A DNA stretch of 64,000 nucleotides, taken from positions 29,376 to 93,375 of the forward strand of contig CANKZI010000005.1 of NCBI GenBank assembly GCA_947488595.1. Direction: 5' to 3'. Below the pieces are notes generated by a model, which saw only the letters and a list, made by a program, of their open reading frames with translations, had not been told where the DNA came from and did not search any database. Position 1 is the first letter of the stretch. The number at the start of each line of letters is the position of its first letter. This DNA is from Flavobacteriaceae bacterium. GTDB taxonomy: Bacteria; Bacteroidota; Bacteroidia; Flavobacteriales; Flavobacteriaceae. This document shows positions 1 through 10,015 of this stretch, in pieces. The position numbers and the translations under genes are program-made.

Positions 1-249
1 TGGTACTTTTGTATTTAACGTTAAAGATTTTTCTGTCAGTACTTTAAAGTCATTTTGTTGAATTAATTTTATAACATCATTACAACCTTCCAACAATTGA
101 TTTTTTAATTCATTGGAAATGAAAAAAGGTGTTTCTGCCATTCGAAATGTAGGCAAGTAATCAAAATCACGGGCTATATTATCCTGAAATTCTTGGTATT
201 TTTGATCGGTAAAACTTTCGTTAAAAAGGGTTCTGTATTTGTCAATCAT
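1..249 (-). CDS. Hypothetical protein, N-terminal part, truncated by the window edge (not in ORF track)
   Basis: Open frame on minus strand from ATG at 249: MIDKYRTLFNESFTDQKYQEFQDNIARDFDYLPTFRMAETPFFISNELKNQLLEGCNDVIKLIQQNDFKVLTEKSLTLNTKVP...; continues beyond base 1; co-directional with the cluster at 330-4126. Confidence 0.75.
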   Translation of the reverse strand, partial: MIDKYRTLFNESFTDQKYQEFQDNIARDFDYLPTFRMAETPFFISNELKNQLLEGCNDVIKLIQQNDFKVLTEKSLTLNTKVP

Positions 250-329
250 TTTTTTGGAATGGTATTAGGTACAGGCAGGATGTAAATTGTATCCGTACTT
301 TACACAATATTACAAACCACAAGATACAG

Positions 330-1160
330 CTAGTTGGATAGTATTTTTTTAGTTTTCATTAAATCATTAATGGCAATTCTAAGAAAATTGGGAATTAATG
401 TTTCGTTGGTTTTATAGATTTTATCACTGTCCAAAAGGTCTTCGAGCATGTTTCTGAATTTTCTCTTACCTTTCATTTTGCGGATTTTCTCCCTTTTTTC
501 CGCGTTTCGCAGATTGGCAATAAAACTAATAGGATCGGCTTCGGGATGAAATTGAGTACCCACAAGGTAGTCAGAAAATCGAACAGCCATAATTGCTCTT
601 TCATATTGCACATGGTCTCTTATTTTCTCGAGCGAAATAATTTTAGCACCTTTTTGAGCAAAAATTTTAAGATTGGGTTGCACCACTTGATAATCTCTTG
701 AATCGACGGCATAAAATGGATCTGCCAAACCTTCAAAAACGCCATCATTAAGGCCTTCTTTGGTTTTGTGAACAGTCATTACACCGAATGAGGTATCGTT
801 TCTTTTGTTAATTTCAGCAAGTCCAAAATGTTTGCACGCCATTTGAAACGAATGACAAATAAAAAGCATGTGCTTTTTTATTTGATTTTCGTTGTTCCAT
901 GCGGAAACTTCATCAATAAAAGCATAATATTTTTTGTCCCAAATTCCATTACCTTCTAAAGGATTTCCCGGACCACCAGTAGAAATGTAAATATCGTATT
1001 TTTTTACTTCGGGCAATTCAGATTTCCCTCTAACATCAAAAATTTTAAAACTCACAATTTGATTGAAACGATTTATAATGTCAATGAGACATCGCATTCC
1101 TTGATTGGATTCGCCATTGTACATGTCTAGAATCGCAATTTTTATGGTGTGATCTGTCAT
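330..1160 (-). CDS. Class-I (type 1) glutamine amidotransferase-like protein
   Basis: GATase-like fold signatures STGGPGNP, nucleophile region FICHSFQMA, and GTQFHPEAD (His/Glu). Confidence 0.85.
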   Translation of the reverse strand: MTDHTIKIAILDMYNGESNQGMRCLIDIINRFNQIVSFKIFDVRGKSELPEVKKYDIYISTGGPGNPLEGNGIWDKKYYAFIDEVSAWNNENQIKKHMLFICHSFQMACKHFGLAEINKRNDTSFGVMTVHKTKEGLNDGVFEGLADPFYAVDSRDYQVVQPNLKIFAQKGAKIISLEKIRDHVQYERAIMAVRFSDYLVGTQFHPEADPISFIANLRNAEKREKIRKMKGKRKFRNMLEDLLDSDKIYKTNETLIPNFLRIAINDLMKTKKILSN

Positions 1161-1245
1161 ATTTTCTTTGTAATTTTTAAAACAAGATACTAATTTGTAA
1201 ATGTAATCAAATTTAAAATTTAAAAACGATGCAACTAAAATGGTA

Positions 1246-2355
1246 TTAAAGCCCTTTTGTAAATTCGCTTGTAATAAAATCGACTACTTTGGTTAAATCA
1301 TTCGTTTTTTCAAAAACCGCTAATTGTTTATCTGCACCAGTACCTTCTCGCATGATTTGATGCACATAACTGATTTGCTCACGACTGCCTAATTCATCGA
1401 CAACATCTTCGATAAATTCCAGCAATTCACCAATCAGTAATTTGGTTTCTACTTCTCTTTGCAAACCAAAATCAATCATATTTCCTTCGATGCCATAACG
1501 TGCAGCGCGGAATTTATTTTCTTTAATCAAGGCAATCCTATAAATATTAAAGCTGGTATTTTGCATAGTCAACTTGTAAAGTTTTGCCACAACTGCTTGT
1601 ATAATCGCTACGATACACATTGTTTCATCAACGGTCAGACTCATATCGCAAATTCGGAATTCAATAGTATCATAAAAAGGATGTAAACGCAAATCCCACC
1701 ATATTTTTTTGGGATTGTCGATACATTTGGTTTTTACTAACGTATCCAAATAATTGTCGTAGGCCGAAACCGAATCAAAATATTCGGGCAAACCAGTTCG
1801 TGGAAACTTATCAAAAACCTTGGTTCTAAAAGATTTGTAACCAGTTTGTCTGCCTTCCCAAAACGGCGAATTGGTAGAAAGTGCAAAAATATGAGGCAAA
1901 AAATAACACGCTTGGTTCATCAACTGCATCCCGATTTCACGGTTTTCGATTCCCACATGGCAGTGCATTCCGAAAATCAAATTGGAACGCGCGGCATCCT
2001 GCAATTCGTTAACAATCGTGTGGTAGCGCGGATCGTCGGTGATGGGTTGGTCTTGCCATCTCGAAAACGGATGTGTTCCAGCACCACCAACAACAAGTCC
2101 TTGTTGGTCTGCCAATTCAACAATTTTATTGCGTAGGAATTTTATCTCATCCTTGGCTTCGGCTACACTTTTACAAATATTAGTACCAACTTCAACAACC
2201 GATTGGTGCATTTCTGCTTTTACTTGCTCATTTAAAATTATTTTTGCTCCGTCAACAATTTTTGACAAATGCGAACGTAAATCTCGCGTACTCGGATCTA
2301 TAATTTGGTATTCTTCTTCGACACCGAGTGTGAAAACTGGTAATTTTTTTGTCAT
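1246..2355 (-). CDS. Carboxylate-amine ligase, GCS2/YbdK-like (glutamate-cysteine ligase family 2)
   Basis: TLGVEEEYQIIDPSTRDL N-terminus, GMHCHVGI, WWDLRLHPFYDTIEFRICDM typical of COG2170. Confidence 0.88.
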   Translation of the reverse strand: MTKKLPVFTLGVEEEYQIIDPSTRDLRSHLSKIVDGAKIILNEQVKAEMHQSVVEVGTNICKSVAEAKDEIKFLRNKIVELADQQGLVVGGAGTHPFSRWQDQPITDDPRYHTIVNELQDAARSNLIFGMHCHVGIENREIGMQLMNQACYFLPHIFALSTNSPFWEGRQTGYKSFRTKVFDKFPRTGLPEYFDSVSAYDNYLDTLVKTKCIDNPKKIWWDLRLHPFYDTIEFRICDMSLTVDETMCIVAIIQAVVAKLYKLTMQNTSFNIYRIALIKENKFRAARYGIEGNMIDFGLQREVETKLLIGELLEFIEDVVDELGSREQISYVHQIMREGTGADKQLAVFEKTNDLTKVVDFITSEFTKGL

Positions 2356-2425
2356 GATTTTAATGTGTCAATTTAAAAATGAGATAATTAGAAAATGAGA
2401 TAATTAGAAAATTTGATAATTTATA

Positions 2426-3367
2426 TTATTTGGCAGCATCTTTAATAAAAGTACCCCATGTCAAATTCATTACACCTGGTTTTTGTTTTTTTGCTGCAGC
2501 AATAGCCATTTTAGCAGATTCTTCGACTACCCATTCAAAATTTTCGGCACCAACTGAAGTTAATTCGGCATCGGGCGCTGGGTTTCCAAAATCAATTGCG
2601 TACGGAATACCATCACGAACTGCAAATTCTACTGTATTAAAATCATAACCTAAACCTTTGCAAAGTTTAATTGTATAATCTTTTACTGTTGCTAGTAATT
2701 TTTTATCAACTGGCGGCCCATTAATCACATAACGCAAATGGTGCGGATTTCGAGGCTCGTACTGCATGATTCTGACTGCTTTTCCGCCAAGGCAATACAC
2801 CCTAAAATATTCGGTAAATACAATCTCTTCTTGCAAAAGCATTACCAATTGTCCAGTTTCTTGGTGTTTTTGCCAAAACTCTTCTTTGTTTTCTATTCGA
2901 TAAACGTTTTTCCATCCGCCACCAGCATAAGGCTTCATATAGGCGGGAAATCCGATATAGTCAAAAATACCTTCCCAATCCATTGGAAAAGTCAAATTTC
3001 GAAATGATTTTGAAGTAGTATCGGTAGGATGTTCAGCCGATGGAAGAATCACGGTGTTAGGCAGCGGAACACCTAAAGTATCGGCCAAAGCGTTGTTGAA
3101 AAACTTGTCGTCGGCACTCCACCAAAACGGATTATTGATGACATTGGTTCCGGTTAAGGCCGCATTTTTTAGATAAGCACGATAAAAAGGAACATCTTGC
3201 GAAATACGGTCGATAATTACGGCATATTCGCCACCTTTATTTTGTACGACTTTATCTATTGATACCGCTTCGGCAATGATTCCTTTTTCATTTTTTGAGT
3301 TCACTCTGTCGATAAAGGCTTTCGGATAAGTATCTTCCATTCCAAATAAGATTCCAATTTTTTTCAT
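2426..3367 (-). CDS. ATP-grasp domain protein
   Basis: MKPYAGGGWKNVY and NTVEFAVRDGIPYAIDFGNPAPD typical of ATP-grasp ligases. Confidence 0.82.
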   Translation of the reverse strand: MKKIGILFGMEDTYPKAFIDRVNSKNEKGIIAEAVSIDKVVQNKGGEYAVIIDRISQDVPFYRAYLKNAALTGTNVINNPFWWSADDKFFNNALADTLGVPLPNTVILPSAEHPTDTTSKSFRNLTFPMDWEGIFDYIGFPAYMKPYAGGGWKNVYRIENKEEFWQKHQETGQLVMLLQEEIVFTEYFRVYCLGGKAVRIMQYEPRNPHHLRYVINGPPVDKKLLATVKDYTIKLCKGLGYDFNTVEFAVRDGIPYAIDFGNPAPDAELTSVGAENFEWVVEESAKMAIAAAKKQKPGVMNLTWGTFIKDAAK

Positions 3368-3412
3368 AATAATTTGTTGAATAATTTTTAATATTGATAC
3401 GTATTTCTAGTT

Positions 3413-4126
3413 TTAAAAAAATTTAATTCTGGACAAATAATGTGGAAACATTTCTTTCCAAACTGGCCAATCGTGTTCTCTATCTTGTCGAATGTCTAAC
3501 CAATGGTCCACATTTCGGTCATTTAAAACTTTGCTTAATTTAAGATTGGCATCGAAACAAATATCCCAATTAGAAGTTCCAAGAACAATATCCATATTCC
3601 ATAATTCGTGGTCGTTCAATCCAAAAAGATAATCTTCGGGACTGTTGTAAAAAACGTCGTCATTATGAAAACCATCCATAAAACTTTTGATATTGAAAGC
3701 GCCGCCCATCGAAAAAACATGACTAATATAACCAGGATGTCTAAATGCAAAATTGACCGCATGATAACCTCCAAAGCTGCAACCTGCAACAGCAACTTTG
3801 CCAGAACCCGTATTGTTTTTTACGCGCTCGACAATTTCGTGACAAATCATCTTGTCATACCAAACGTGGTTTTTGATGCGATGAACTGGATGGATATTTT
3901 TATTATAAAAACTGTCTTTATCTATACTGTCTGGACAAAAAATCTGAATTAATCCTTGTTCAATGTACCATCGTGCAGATTCGATCAAACCTTGATCACG
4001 ATTTTCATGATAACTGCCCATCGATGTTGGAAAAAGTATTACTGGATAACCAGTATGGCCAAAAACTAGCATTTGAATATCGCGGTTCAAATTGGGGGAG
4101 TACCATTTGAAGTATTCTTCTTTCAT
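3413..4126 (-). CDS. Alpha/beta-hydrolase esterase family protein
   Basis: Nucleophile elbow GCSFGG, C-terminal EHDWPVW His; esterase-D-like layout. Confidence 0.82.
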   Translation of the reverse strand: MKEEYFKWYSPNLNRDIQMLVFGHTGYPVILFPTSMGSYHENRDQGLIESARWYIEQGLIQIFCPDSIDKDSFYNKNIHPVHRIKNHVWYDKMICHEIVERVKNNTGSGKVAVAGCSFGGYHAVNFAFRHPGYISHVFSMGGAFNIKSFMDGFHNDDVFYNSPEDYLFGLNDHELWNMDIVLGTSNWDICFDANLKLSKVLNDRNVDHWLDIRQDREHDWPVWKEMFPHYLSRIKFF

Positions 4127-4439
4127 GTATTCCTATTTTATTAATAAACAATTATAATAAAAATAAACAAGAATTGGGGGTTTTGGCTGCTTTTTGTTTT
4201 ATAATTATTGTAATGTTTGTATAAATGTATAAACTTTAACAAAATGGTAATAAATCTTGTAAAATTTACATTTGTTTTAAAATTCATCAAAAAAAGACCA
4301 TTTGTATGGAATTCAACTCATAAGAAAAAACAACAGTAAAATTCTTTTTTTTGGAAAGTAGGCGTTTTTATAAAAAATGATGTTGTTAATAAAAAAATAG
4401 GTTGGAGTTTTATAGGTGCCTTTTTATGCTGCAACCAAT

Positions 4440-4838
4440 CTACAATTGCAACTCAAATAACTGAACTTGATTTTTGAGTCGTTCGATAAGCATTGACATC
4501 ATTCTTTTATTGAGGTCAGAAGAGTTTTGAATGTAACGCTCATATTCGTCGATTGTAAACAATCCAAGGATAATTCCTTTTAACGAATTTCTAAATTTGA
4601 TGTCTCTTTGAATACTATTCTCGATAAATTGCAGTTTTTTTTGAAGCGAAAATTTATAAAAATCTGTTTTGCTTTTTGTAATATAATTTTTTAAAACATC
4701 GACAAGCAAATCATTTTGAAGCTTTAAAATAGGTCGCAACGTTTGGTTTTGAAAAAATTCGTCAGCGGTTGATTGCGCGCTAACTGTTCCGAGTATTTCG
4801 CCGCGAAACGATCTTATAAATTGGTCTCTTGTACTCAT
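4440..4838 (-). CDS. Conserved hypothetical protein
   Basis: 132-aa ORF; no catalytic motif recognised; homologues may be labelled 'glyoxalase' in annotations but no VOC fold motif is visible. Confidence 0.65.
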   Translation of the reverse strand: MSTRDQFIRSFRGEILGTVSAQSTADEFFQNQTLRPILKLQNDLLVDVLKNYITKSKTDFYKFSLQKKLQFIENSIQRDIKFRNSLKGIILGLFTIDEYERYIQNSSDLNKRMMSMLIERLKNQVQLFELQL

Positions 4839-4917
4839 TTTTCTTTTAAAAATACAAAAACACCCAAAGCTAGGAAGGTTATCATTTTGTAGTTATCAAG
4901 AACTTATTAACCGATTG

Positions 4918-6552
4918 TTATTTAATTTCAGTGACAGTAATAAAAAAAGCGTCTTCTAAAACTTCAAAATCTTTCTTTCTTTTGATTTTTTGTTCCAGAA
5001 TTTTCCATTCATTTGTTGGTTGCAACCGCACTTCCTTTTTATTGATGATAGCAATAATTGGCATATTAAAATCAGTCACATCGGTTTGCCAACGGTAGGC
5101 AATTTTTTTATTTTTCCATTTCCATTCCAAAATAGGAATAGCAGTATACCTTAAATATTGATTAAAAATAGGTGTTAAATTGGAACCACTTTCTTTATTA
5201 AAAAATGTAATTACCGTTTCGGTATCTATGATTTGATGGCGGAAAGTAGTGGCGTAATTCAGTAGCAACTGCCACCATTTTTGGTCATCGTTGATGGTGT
5301 GCCGAATCGAATTGAGCATTAGTGCACCTTTATAATACATATCAGAAGAACCTTCATTATTGACTCCGTATTGACCAATAATCGGAATGTCATTGACAAC
5401 ATTTTGATGCAATCCGTTGGTATAAATTTGAGCACTTTTATAACCGTATTGACATTCTAAAAAAACTGATTCTGTATAGCAAGTAAAGCTTTCATGAATC
5501 CACATATCTGCAATATCCGACGAAGTGATGCTGTTGCCAAACCATTCGTGACCACTTTCGTGGATGATGATGAAGTCGAATAATTTTCCAATGTCAGTAC
5601 CAGATAAATCGCGACCAAGGTAACCTTTTTGATATTGGTTTCCGTAAGCAACAGCACTTTGATGTTCCATGCCTAAATAGGGCGTTTCGACCAATTTGTA
5701 ACCATCATTCTTGAAAGGATATTCTCCAAATTTCGACTGAAAACAATCCATCATCGGTTTGACTTCTTCAAATTGTATTCTCGCTTTGGCTTCGTTCTCG
5801 CGCAACACATAATAATCTAAATCGAGTCCTTTGTAATTTTCTCCAAAATGAGCATAATCGCCAATATTTATTGTAATTGCATAGTTATTAATTGGATTTT
5901 TCACTTCCCAATCCCAACGTGTATAGTCGTTTTGAAGTACTTGACTTCCTAAGAACCTTCCGTTCGACACGTTCATTAATCCGTTAGGTACCGCAACGCT
6001 TATGGTTGCACCATCATTGGGTTCATCAGATTGCGAATCTTTGCAAGGCCACCACAAACTCGCACCTGCGCTTTGCACTGCAACACCAATCCAATCTTTT
6101 TTATTGCTGTCTTTTTTAAAAATAAAACCACCATCCCAAGGCGCATTTTTTGCAATCAATGGATTTCCGGAGTAATAAAATTGTAAATTTTGTTCTGTGT
6201 TTTTTTCTAATACAACATCAAAGTTGATAAAAATAGCATTTAATTGTCTGTGGTATTTCAGTATTTTTTTATCCCAAACAATACTGTCGATTGTCATGTT
6301 TTCGTACAAATCCAACTGAATGGTATTAGTATTTTCAATAACTTTAAAACGAATGGTATTGGAACCAACTATTGATTTTTCGGTTGGATTTATTTTGATA
6401 TTCAAATCATAGTGCAGCACATCAAAACATGTTCTTTCAAATCGTAAACCGCCGTGAAGGGAATCTTTTTTGGTAAAAGTTGTTTGCGCAAAAAGATTTT
6501 GAACAAGCAGAAAAGCGATAAAAAAAATATTATTTTTCATTAATTTTTGCAT
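4918..6552 (-). CDS. M1 family metallopeptidase
   Basis: Zinc motif HESGHEWFGN, GMEHQSAVAYG; N-terminal signal peptide. Confidence 0.9.
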   Translation of the reverse strand: MQKLMKNNIFFIAFLLVQNLFAQTTFTKKDSLHGGLRFERTCFDVLHYDLNIKINPTEKSIVGSNTIRFKVIENTNTIQLDLYENMTIDSIVWDKKILKYHRQLNAIFINFDVVLEKNTEQNLQFYYSGNPLIAKNAPWDGGFIFKKDSNKKDWIGVAVQSAGASLWWPCKDSQSDEPNDGATISVAVPNGLMNVSNGRFLGSQVLQNDYTRWDWEVKNPINNYAITINIGDYAHFGENYKGLDLDYYVLRENEAKARIQFEEVKPMMDCFQSKFGEYPFKNDGYKLVETPYLGMEHQSAVAYGNQYQKGYLGRDLSGTDIGKLFDFIIIHESGHEWFGNSITSSDIADMWIHESFTCYTESVFLECQYGYKSAQIYTNGLHQNVVNDIPIIGQYGVNNEGSSDMYYKGALMLNSIRHTINDDQKWWQLLLNYATTFRHQIIDTETVITFFNKESGSNLTPIFNQYLRYTAIPILEWKWKNKKIAYRWQTDVTDFNMPIIAIINKKEVRLQPTNEWKILEQKIKRKKDFEVLEDAFFITVTEIK

Positions 6553-6581
6553 TGCAAGTTTTAAAAAAAAGCTTTAGAAAA

Positions 6582-8159
6582 TTAATTATTTGCATTTATA
6601 TCCTTTAAAACCCAATCCAATTCGGGGTCTTTATCATTGATTTTATCTTCAAACGTGGGAACGATTTCTTTATCAGGAAAGATACCACGACCCAAAATAT
6701 CGTTATTATGAAAAGGTTTGATGCACATCAATCCAACACGAACATTAATTTTTGAATTGGGTAATTGAATCAATGGCATTCGACCTGCAACGGTTCCGTT
6801 AAAAGCACCACCCGTTTCTTGACCTACAAAAAAAGCCCTTTTTGATCCTTTCAAGTTGGAAGATAAAATGCAAGAAGCCGAAAAACTACCTCCATTGATC
6901 AATACATATATTTTGCCTTTGAAAGCATTCAGGTCAACGTGCTGTGGTTTAGCATCTTTGGTGGTATAATTGTATTTTCCGTCTTCGGATTTGTGTACTT
7001 TAAAAAAAGTATAACCATAATACAGAGGAGAAAATATCACTTTTAGCGCTTTTGTACTTAAAGAACCTCCTTTAAAATAGTCAGCTTGCAACAGGCTTGT
7101 TTTTGAAACGACTTCTGATTTTTGTGAAAAAACAAAAGTTGAATCGGCCAAATAAGAATACAAATGAGCAATTTCTTGAAGACTACCGCCTGGATTATCT
7201 CTCAAATCGATAATTAAAGTTTTGGATTTAAAGTCTTTGATTTTCTTAAAACTTTGTCGGTAAAATCTATAAGGATTTCCAATCGAAAAACCATTTATTT
7301 TCATAATAGCAATGCTGCTGTCACTTTCGATAAACCTTAAATTGCGATTATAGTTTTTATTAACCTCGTTGTAACCATAGATGCTTTTCTTGGTTTTTTC
7401 GGCTTTTTGTTGCTCTTTTTTGGCTTTTTTTTCATGAACAGTCAAACGCTTTTTAGCTGGTTTATCTTCGGATTTGACCGAATCGACAATTTGTCGTTTT
7501 ATGGTCACTGTTTTTAGCGTATCAAGGAATTTGAATTCATAAACAATGCTGTCTTTGATGCCATTTTCGTTGGAATAATAGGAGGCGAAGTTTTTTGCTA
7601 ATCTCGATTTTTTAAAGGTTTGATTGAAACCATCTGAAGTAAATAGCATATTGTAATTTTGTAGTAATTCTGATGGATTTTGATTGTTAATAGCGACAAT
7701 TTCCGTTCCAGGTTGAATGGCTTTATTGTAGGATTTGTTTTTTAGGACATACAATTTATTATCATTAATTTCAAAATCAAATTGCGAAAATGGTCCAATT
7801 CCTTTTCTGGTCAAAGCCACACCTTCTTTTTTCGTCATCCTTTTCATATTAGGATAAACACTCATGTGCCCTTGTCTGACCGAAGCAATTATTGGACTTA
7901 TCTTTTTATAAAAGTCAAAACTTCGCATCGGTTTGGTAATGGTGGTCTTGAGGCTATCAAATTTATAATCCAAAGCTTCTTTGCTGATGTACCAATACAA
8001 ATTGGGATGCAGTTTTTTTAATTTTTTATAAGCAAAATCAGTATCGGATTTTAATTTTTTTTCAGACAATAATTGTTCTACTTGTTTGTTGTGATTTTTA
8101 ACCGAATTACATTGCGAAAAGAATACTATAATAAACGTGAAAAAAAAGATTTTCTTCAT
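6582..8159 (-). CDS. S41 family peptidase (C-terminal processing protease-like)
   Basis: LIIDLRDNPGGS, GGSFSASCIL (catalytic Ser region), lipoprotein-like signal FFSQCNS. Confidence 0.87.
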   Translation of the reverse strand: MKKIFFFTFIIVFFSQCNSVKNHNKQVEQLLSEKKLKSDTDFAYKKLKKLHPNLYWYISKEALDYKFDSLKTTITKPMRSFDFYKKISPIIASVRQGHMSVYPNMKRMTKKEGVALTRKGIGPFSQFDFEINDNKLYVLKNKSYNKAIQPGTEIVAINNQNPSELLQNYNMLFTSDGFNQTFKKSRLAKNFASYYSNENGIKDSIVYEFKFLDTLKTVTIKRQIVDSVKSEDKPAKKRLTVHEKKAKKEQQKAEKTKKSIYGYNEVNKNYNRNLRFIESDSSIAIMKINGFSIGNPYRFYRQSFKKIKDFKSKTLIIDLRDNPGGSLQEIAHLYSYLADSTFVFSQKSEVVSKTSLLQADYFKGGSLSTKALKVIFSPLYYGYTFFKVHKSEDGKYNYTTKDAKPQHVDLNAFKGKIYVLINGGSFSASCILSSNLKGSKRAFFVGQETGGAFNGTVAGRMPLIQLPNSKINVRVGLMCIKPFHNNDILGRGIFPDKEIVPTFEDKINDKDPELDWVLKDINANN

Positions 8160-8205
8160 AAATGGGAATAAAATATAAAAATAATTCTACTTTTTAATTT
8201 AAAAG

Positions 8206-9834
8206 TTAAACCTGAATTACGCCCATATTGAATTGTTTTTCGATAGGTGCATGGTTGGCTGCTTCGATGCCCATCGAAATCCAAGTTCTTGTATCTAAAG
8301 GATCAATAATGGCATCGGTCCACAATCTAGAAGCCGCATAATAAGGCGAAACTTGTGCGTCATAACGCGCTTTGATCGCGTCAAATAGTTCTTTTTCTTT
8401 TTGTTCATCAACGATTTCGCCTTTTGCTTTTAGCGAAGACGCTTCAATTTGCATCAAAACTTTTGCTGCTTGCGTGCCACCCATCACGGCCAATTCGGCA
8501 CTTGGCCAGGCAAAGATCAGTCTAGGATCGTAGGCTTTTCCACACATGGCATAGTTGCCAGCGCCATAGGAATTACCCACAATTACAGTAAATTTGGGTA
8601 CGACCGAGTTGGCAACTGCGTTAACCATTTTGGCGCCATCTTTAATAATACCTCCATGTTCTGATTTGCTTCCTACCATAAAACCGGTAACATCTTGAAC
8701 AAAAACCAATGGAATTTTCTTTTGGTTGCAATTGGCAATAAAACGCGTGGCTTTGTCTGCCGAATCCGAATAAATTACGCCGCCAAATTGCATTTCCCCT
8801 TTTTTAGATTTGACTACTTTTCGTTGGTTGGCAACAATACCAACTGCCCAGCCGTCGATTCGGGCATAACCGGTAATAATGGTTTGACCGTAACCATCTT
8901 TATAGGGTTCAAATTCTGAATTATCAACCAAACGATTGATAATATCCATCATTTCATATTGTTCGTTACGTGCTTTTGGCAAAATGCCGTAGATTTCCTT
9001 TTCGTCTAAAGCAGGTTTTTGTGGTTTTTCGCGATTGAACCCCGCTTTAGTATAATCACCAATTTTAGAAACTATATTTTTTATTTTGTCAAGTGCGTCT
9101 TTGTCGTCTTTGGCTTTATAATCAGTGACACCCGAAATTTCACAATGCGTTGTTGCACCACCAAGTGTTTCGTTATCAATGCTTTCGCCAATAGCAGCTT
9201 TTACAAGGTAACTTCCGGCTAAAAATATACTTCCTGTTTTATCAACAATTAGCGCTTCGTCGCTCATTATAGGGAGATAAGCCCCGCCTGCGACGCAGCT
9301 TCCCATGACTGCCGCAATTTGTGTGATGCCCATACTGCTCATAATAGCGTTGTTGCGAAAGATGCGACCAAAATGTTCTTTGTCGGGGAAAATTTCGTCT
9401 TGCAAAGGCAAATATACACCTGCACTATCAACAAGATAAATGATTGGCAATTTGTTTTCCATGGCCAATTCTTGCGCACGGAGGTTTTTCTTTGCTGTAA
9501 TCGGAAACCAAGCGCCCGCTTTTACTGTGGCATCATTGGCAACCACAATGCATTGTTTGCCTTTGATATAACCTATTTTAATAACAACGCCGCCCGACGG
9601 ACAACCGCCATGTTGTGCATACATACCTTCGCCAACAAAAGCCCCTATTTCGATACTTTTTGCCTTTTCATCTAACAAATAATCAATACGTTCACGTGCA
9701 GTCATTTTGCCCTCGGAATGAAGTTTTTTAATCCGTTTTTCGCCACCACCCAATTTTACTGTAGCAAAACGTTGTTTTAAATCGGATAATAAAAGTTTGT
9801 TGTGGTCTTCGTTTTTGTTGAAGTTAATGTCCAT
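8206..9834 (-). CDS. Acyl-CoA carboxylase, carboxyltransferase (beta) subunit
   Basis: Carboxyltransferase signatures GGEKRIKKLHSEGKMTARERIDYLLD, VQDVTGFMVG, GNSYGAGNYAMCGKAYDPR. Confidence 0.92.
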   Translation of the reverse strand: MDINFNKNEDHNKLLLSDLKQRFATVKLGGGEKRIKKLHSEGKMTARERIDYLLDEKAKSIEIGAFVGEGMYAQHGGCPSGGVVIKIGYIKGKQCIVVANDATVKAGAWFPITAKKNLRAQELAMENKLPIIYLVDSAGVYLPLQDEIFPDKEHFGRIFRNNAIMSSMGITQIAAVMGSCVAGGAYLPIMSDEALIVDKTGSIFLAGSYLVKAAIGESIDNETLGGATTHCEISGVTDYKAKDDKDALDKIKNIVSKIGDYTKAGFNREKPQKPALDEKEIYGILPKARNEQYEMMDIINRLVDNSEFEPYKDGYGQTIITGYARIDGWAVGIVANQRKVVKSKKGEMQFGGVIYSDSADKATRFIANCNQKKIPLVFVQDVTGFMVGSKSEHGGIIKDGAKMVNAVANSVVPKFTVIVGNSYGAGNYAMCGKAYDPRLIFAWPSAELAVMGGTQAAKVLMQIEASSLKAKGEIVDEQKEKELFDAIKARYDAQVSPYYAASRLWTDAIIDPLDTRTWISMGIEAANHAPIEKQFNMGVIQV

Positions 9835-9981
9835 ATAAATGATTGATGGTTGGGTTTGTTTAAAAAATTGAAGATAAATTATACTTTTACAGCGTGGCTA
9901 AATTACAAAAATCATTATGATTTACAATTTTAGTAGTGGTGATTGTTCGTGTAGATAGGATAATTAGTAATTGATGTTATC

Positions 9982-10015
9982 TTAACCTTAACTTAACATA
10001 AATAAAATACATTTG
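9982..10015 (+). promoter_or_regulatory. Candidate Pho-type direct repeats (TTAAC x3) plus Bacteroidetes -7-like TACATTTG upstream of the DUF47/PiT pair
   Basis: TTAAC at 9982, 9988 and 9993 (first to third = 11 bp); TACATTTG at 10008-10015. Confidence 0.4.

Noticed and set aside
1459-2398. Plus-strand ORFs 1459..1686, 1846..2136, 2039..2398
   Set aside because: Antisense to the carboxylate-amine ligase; no recognisable protein features
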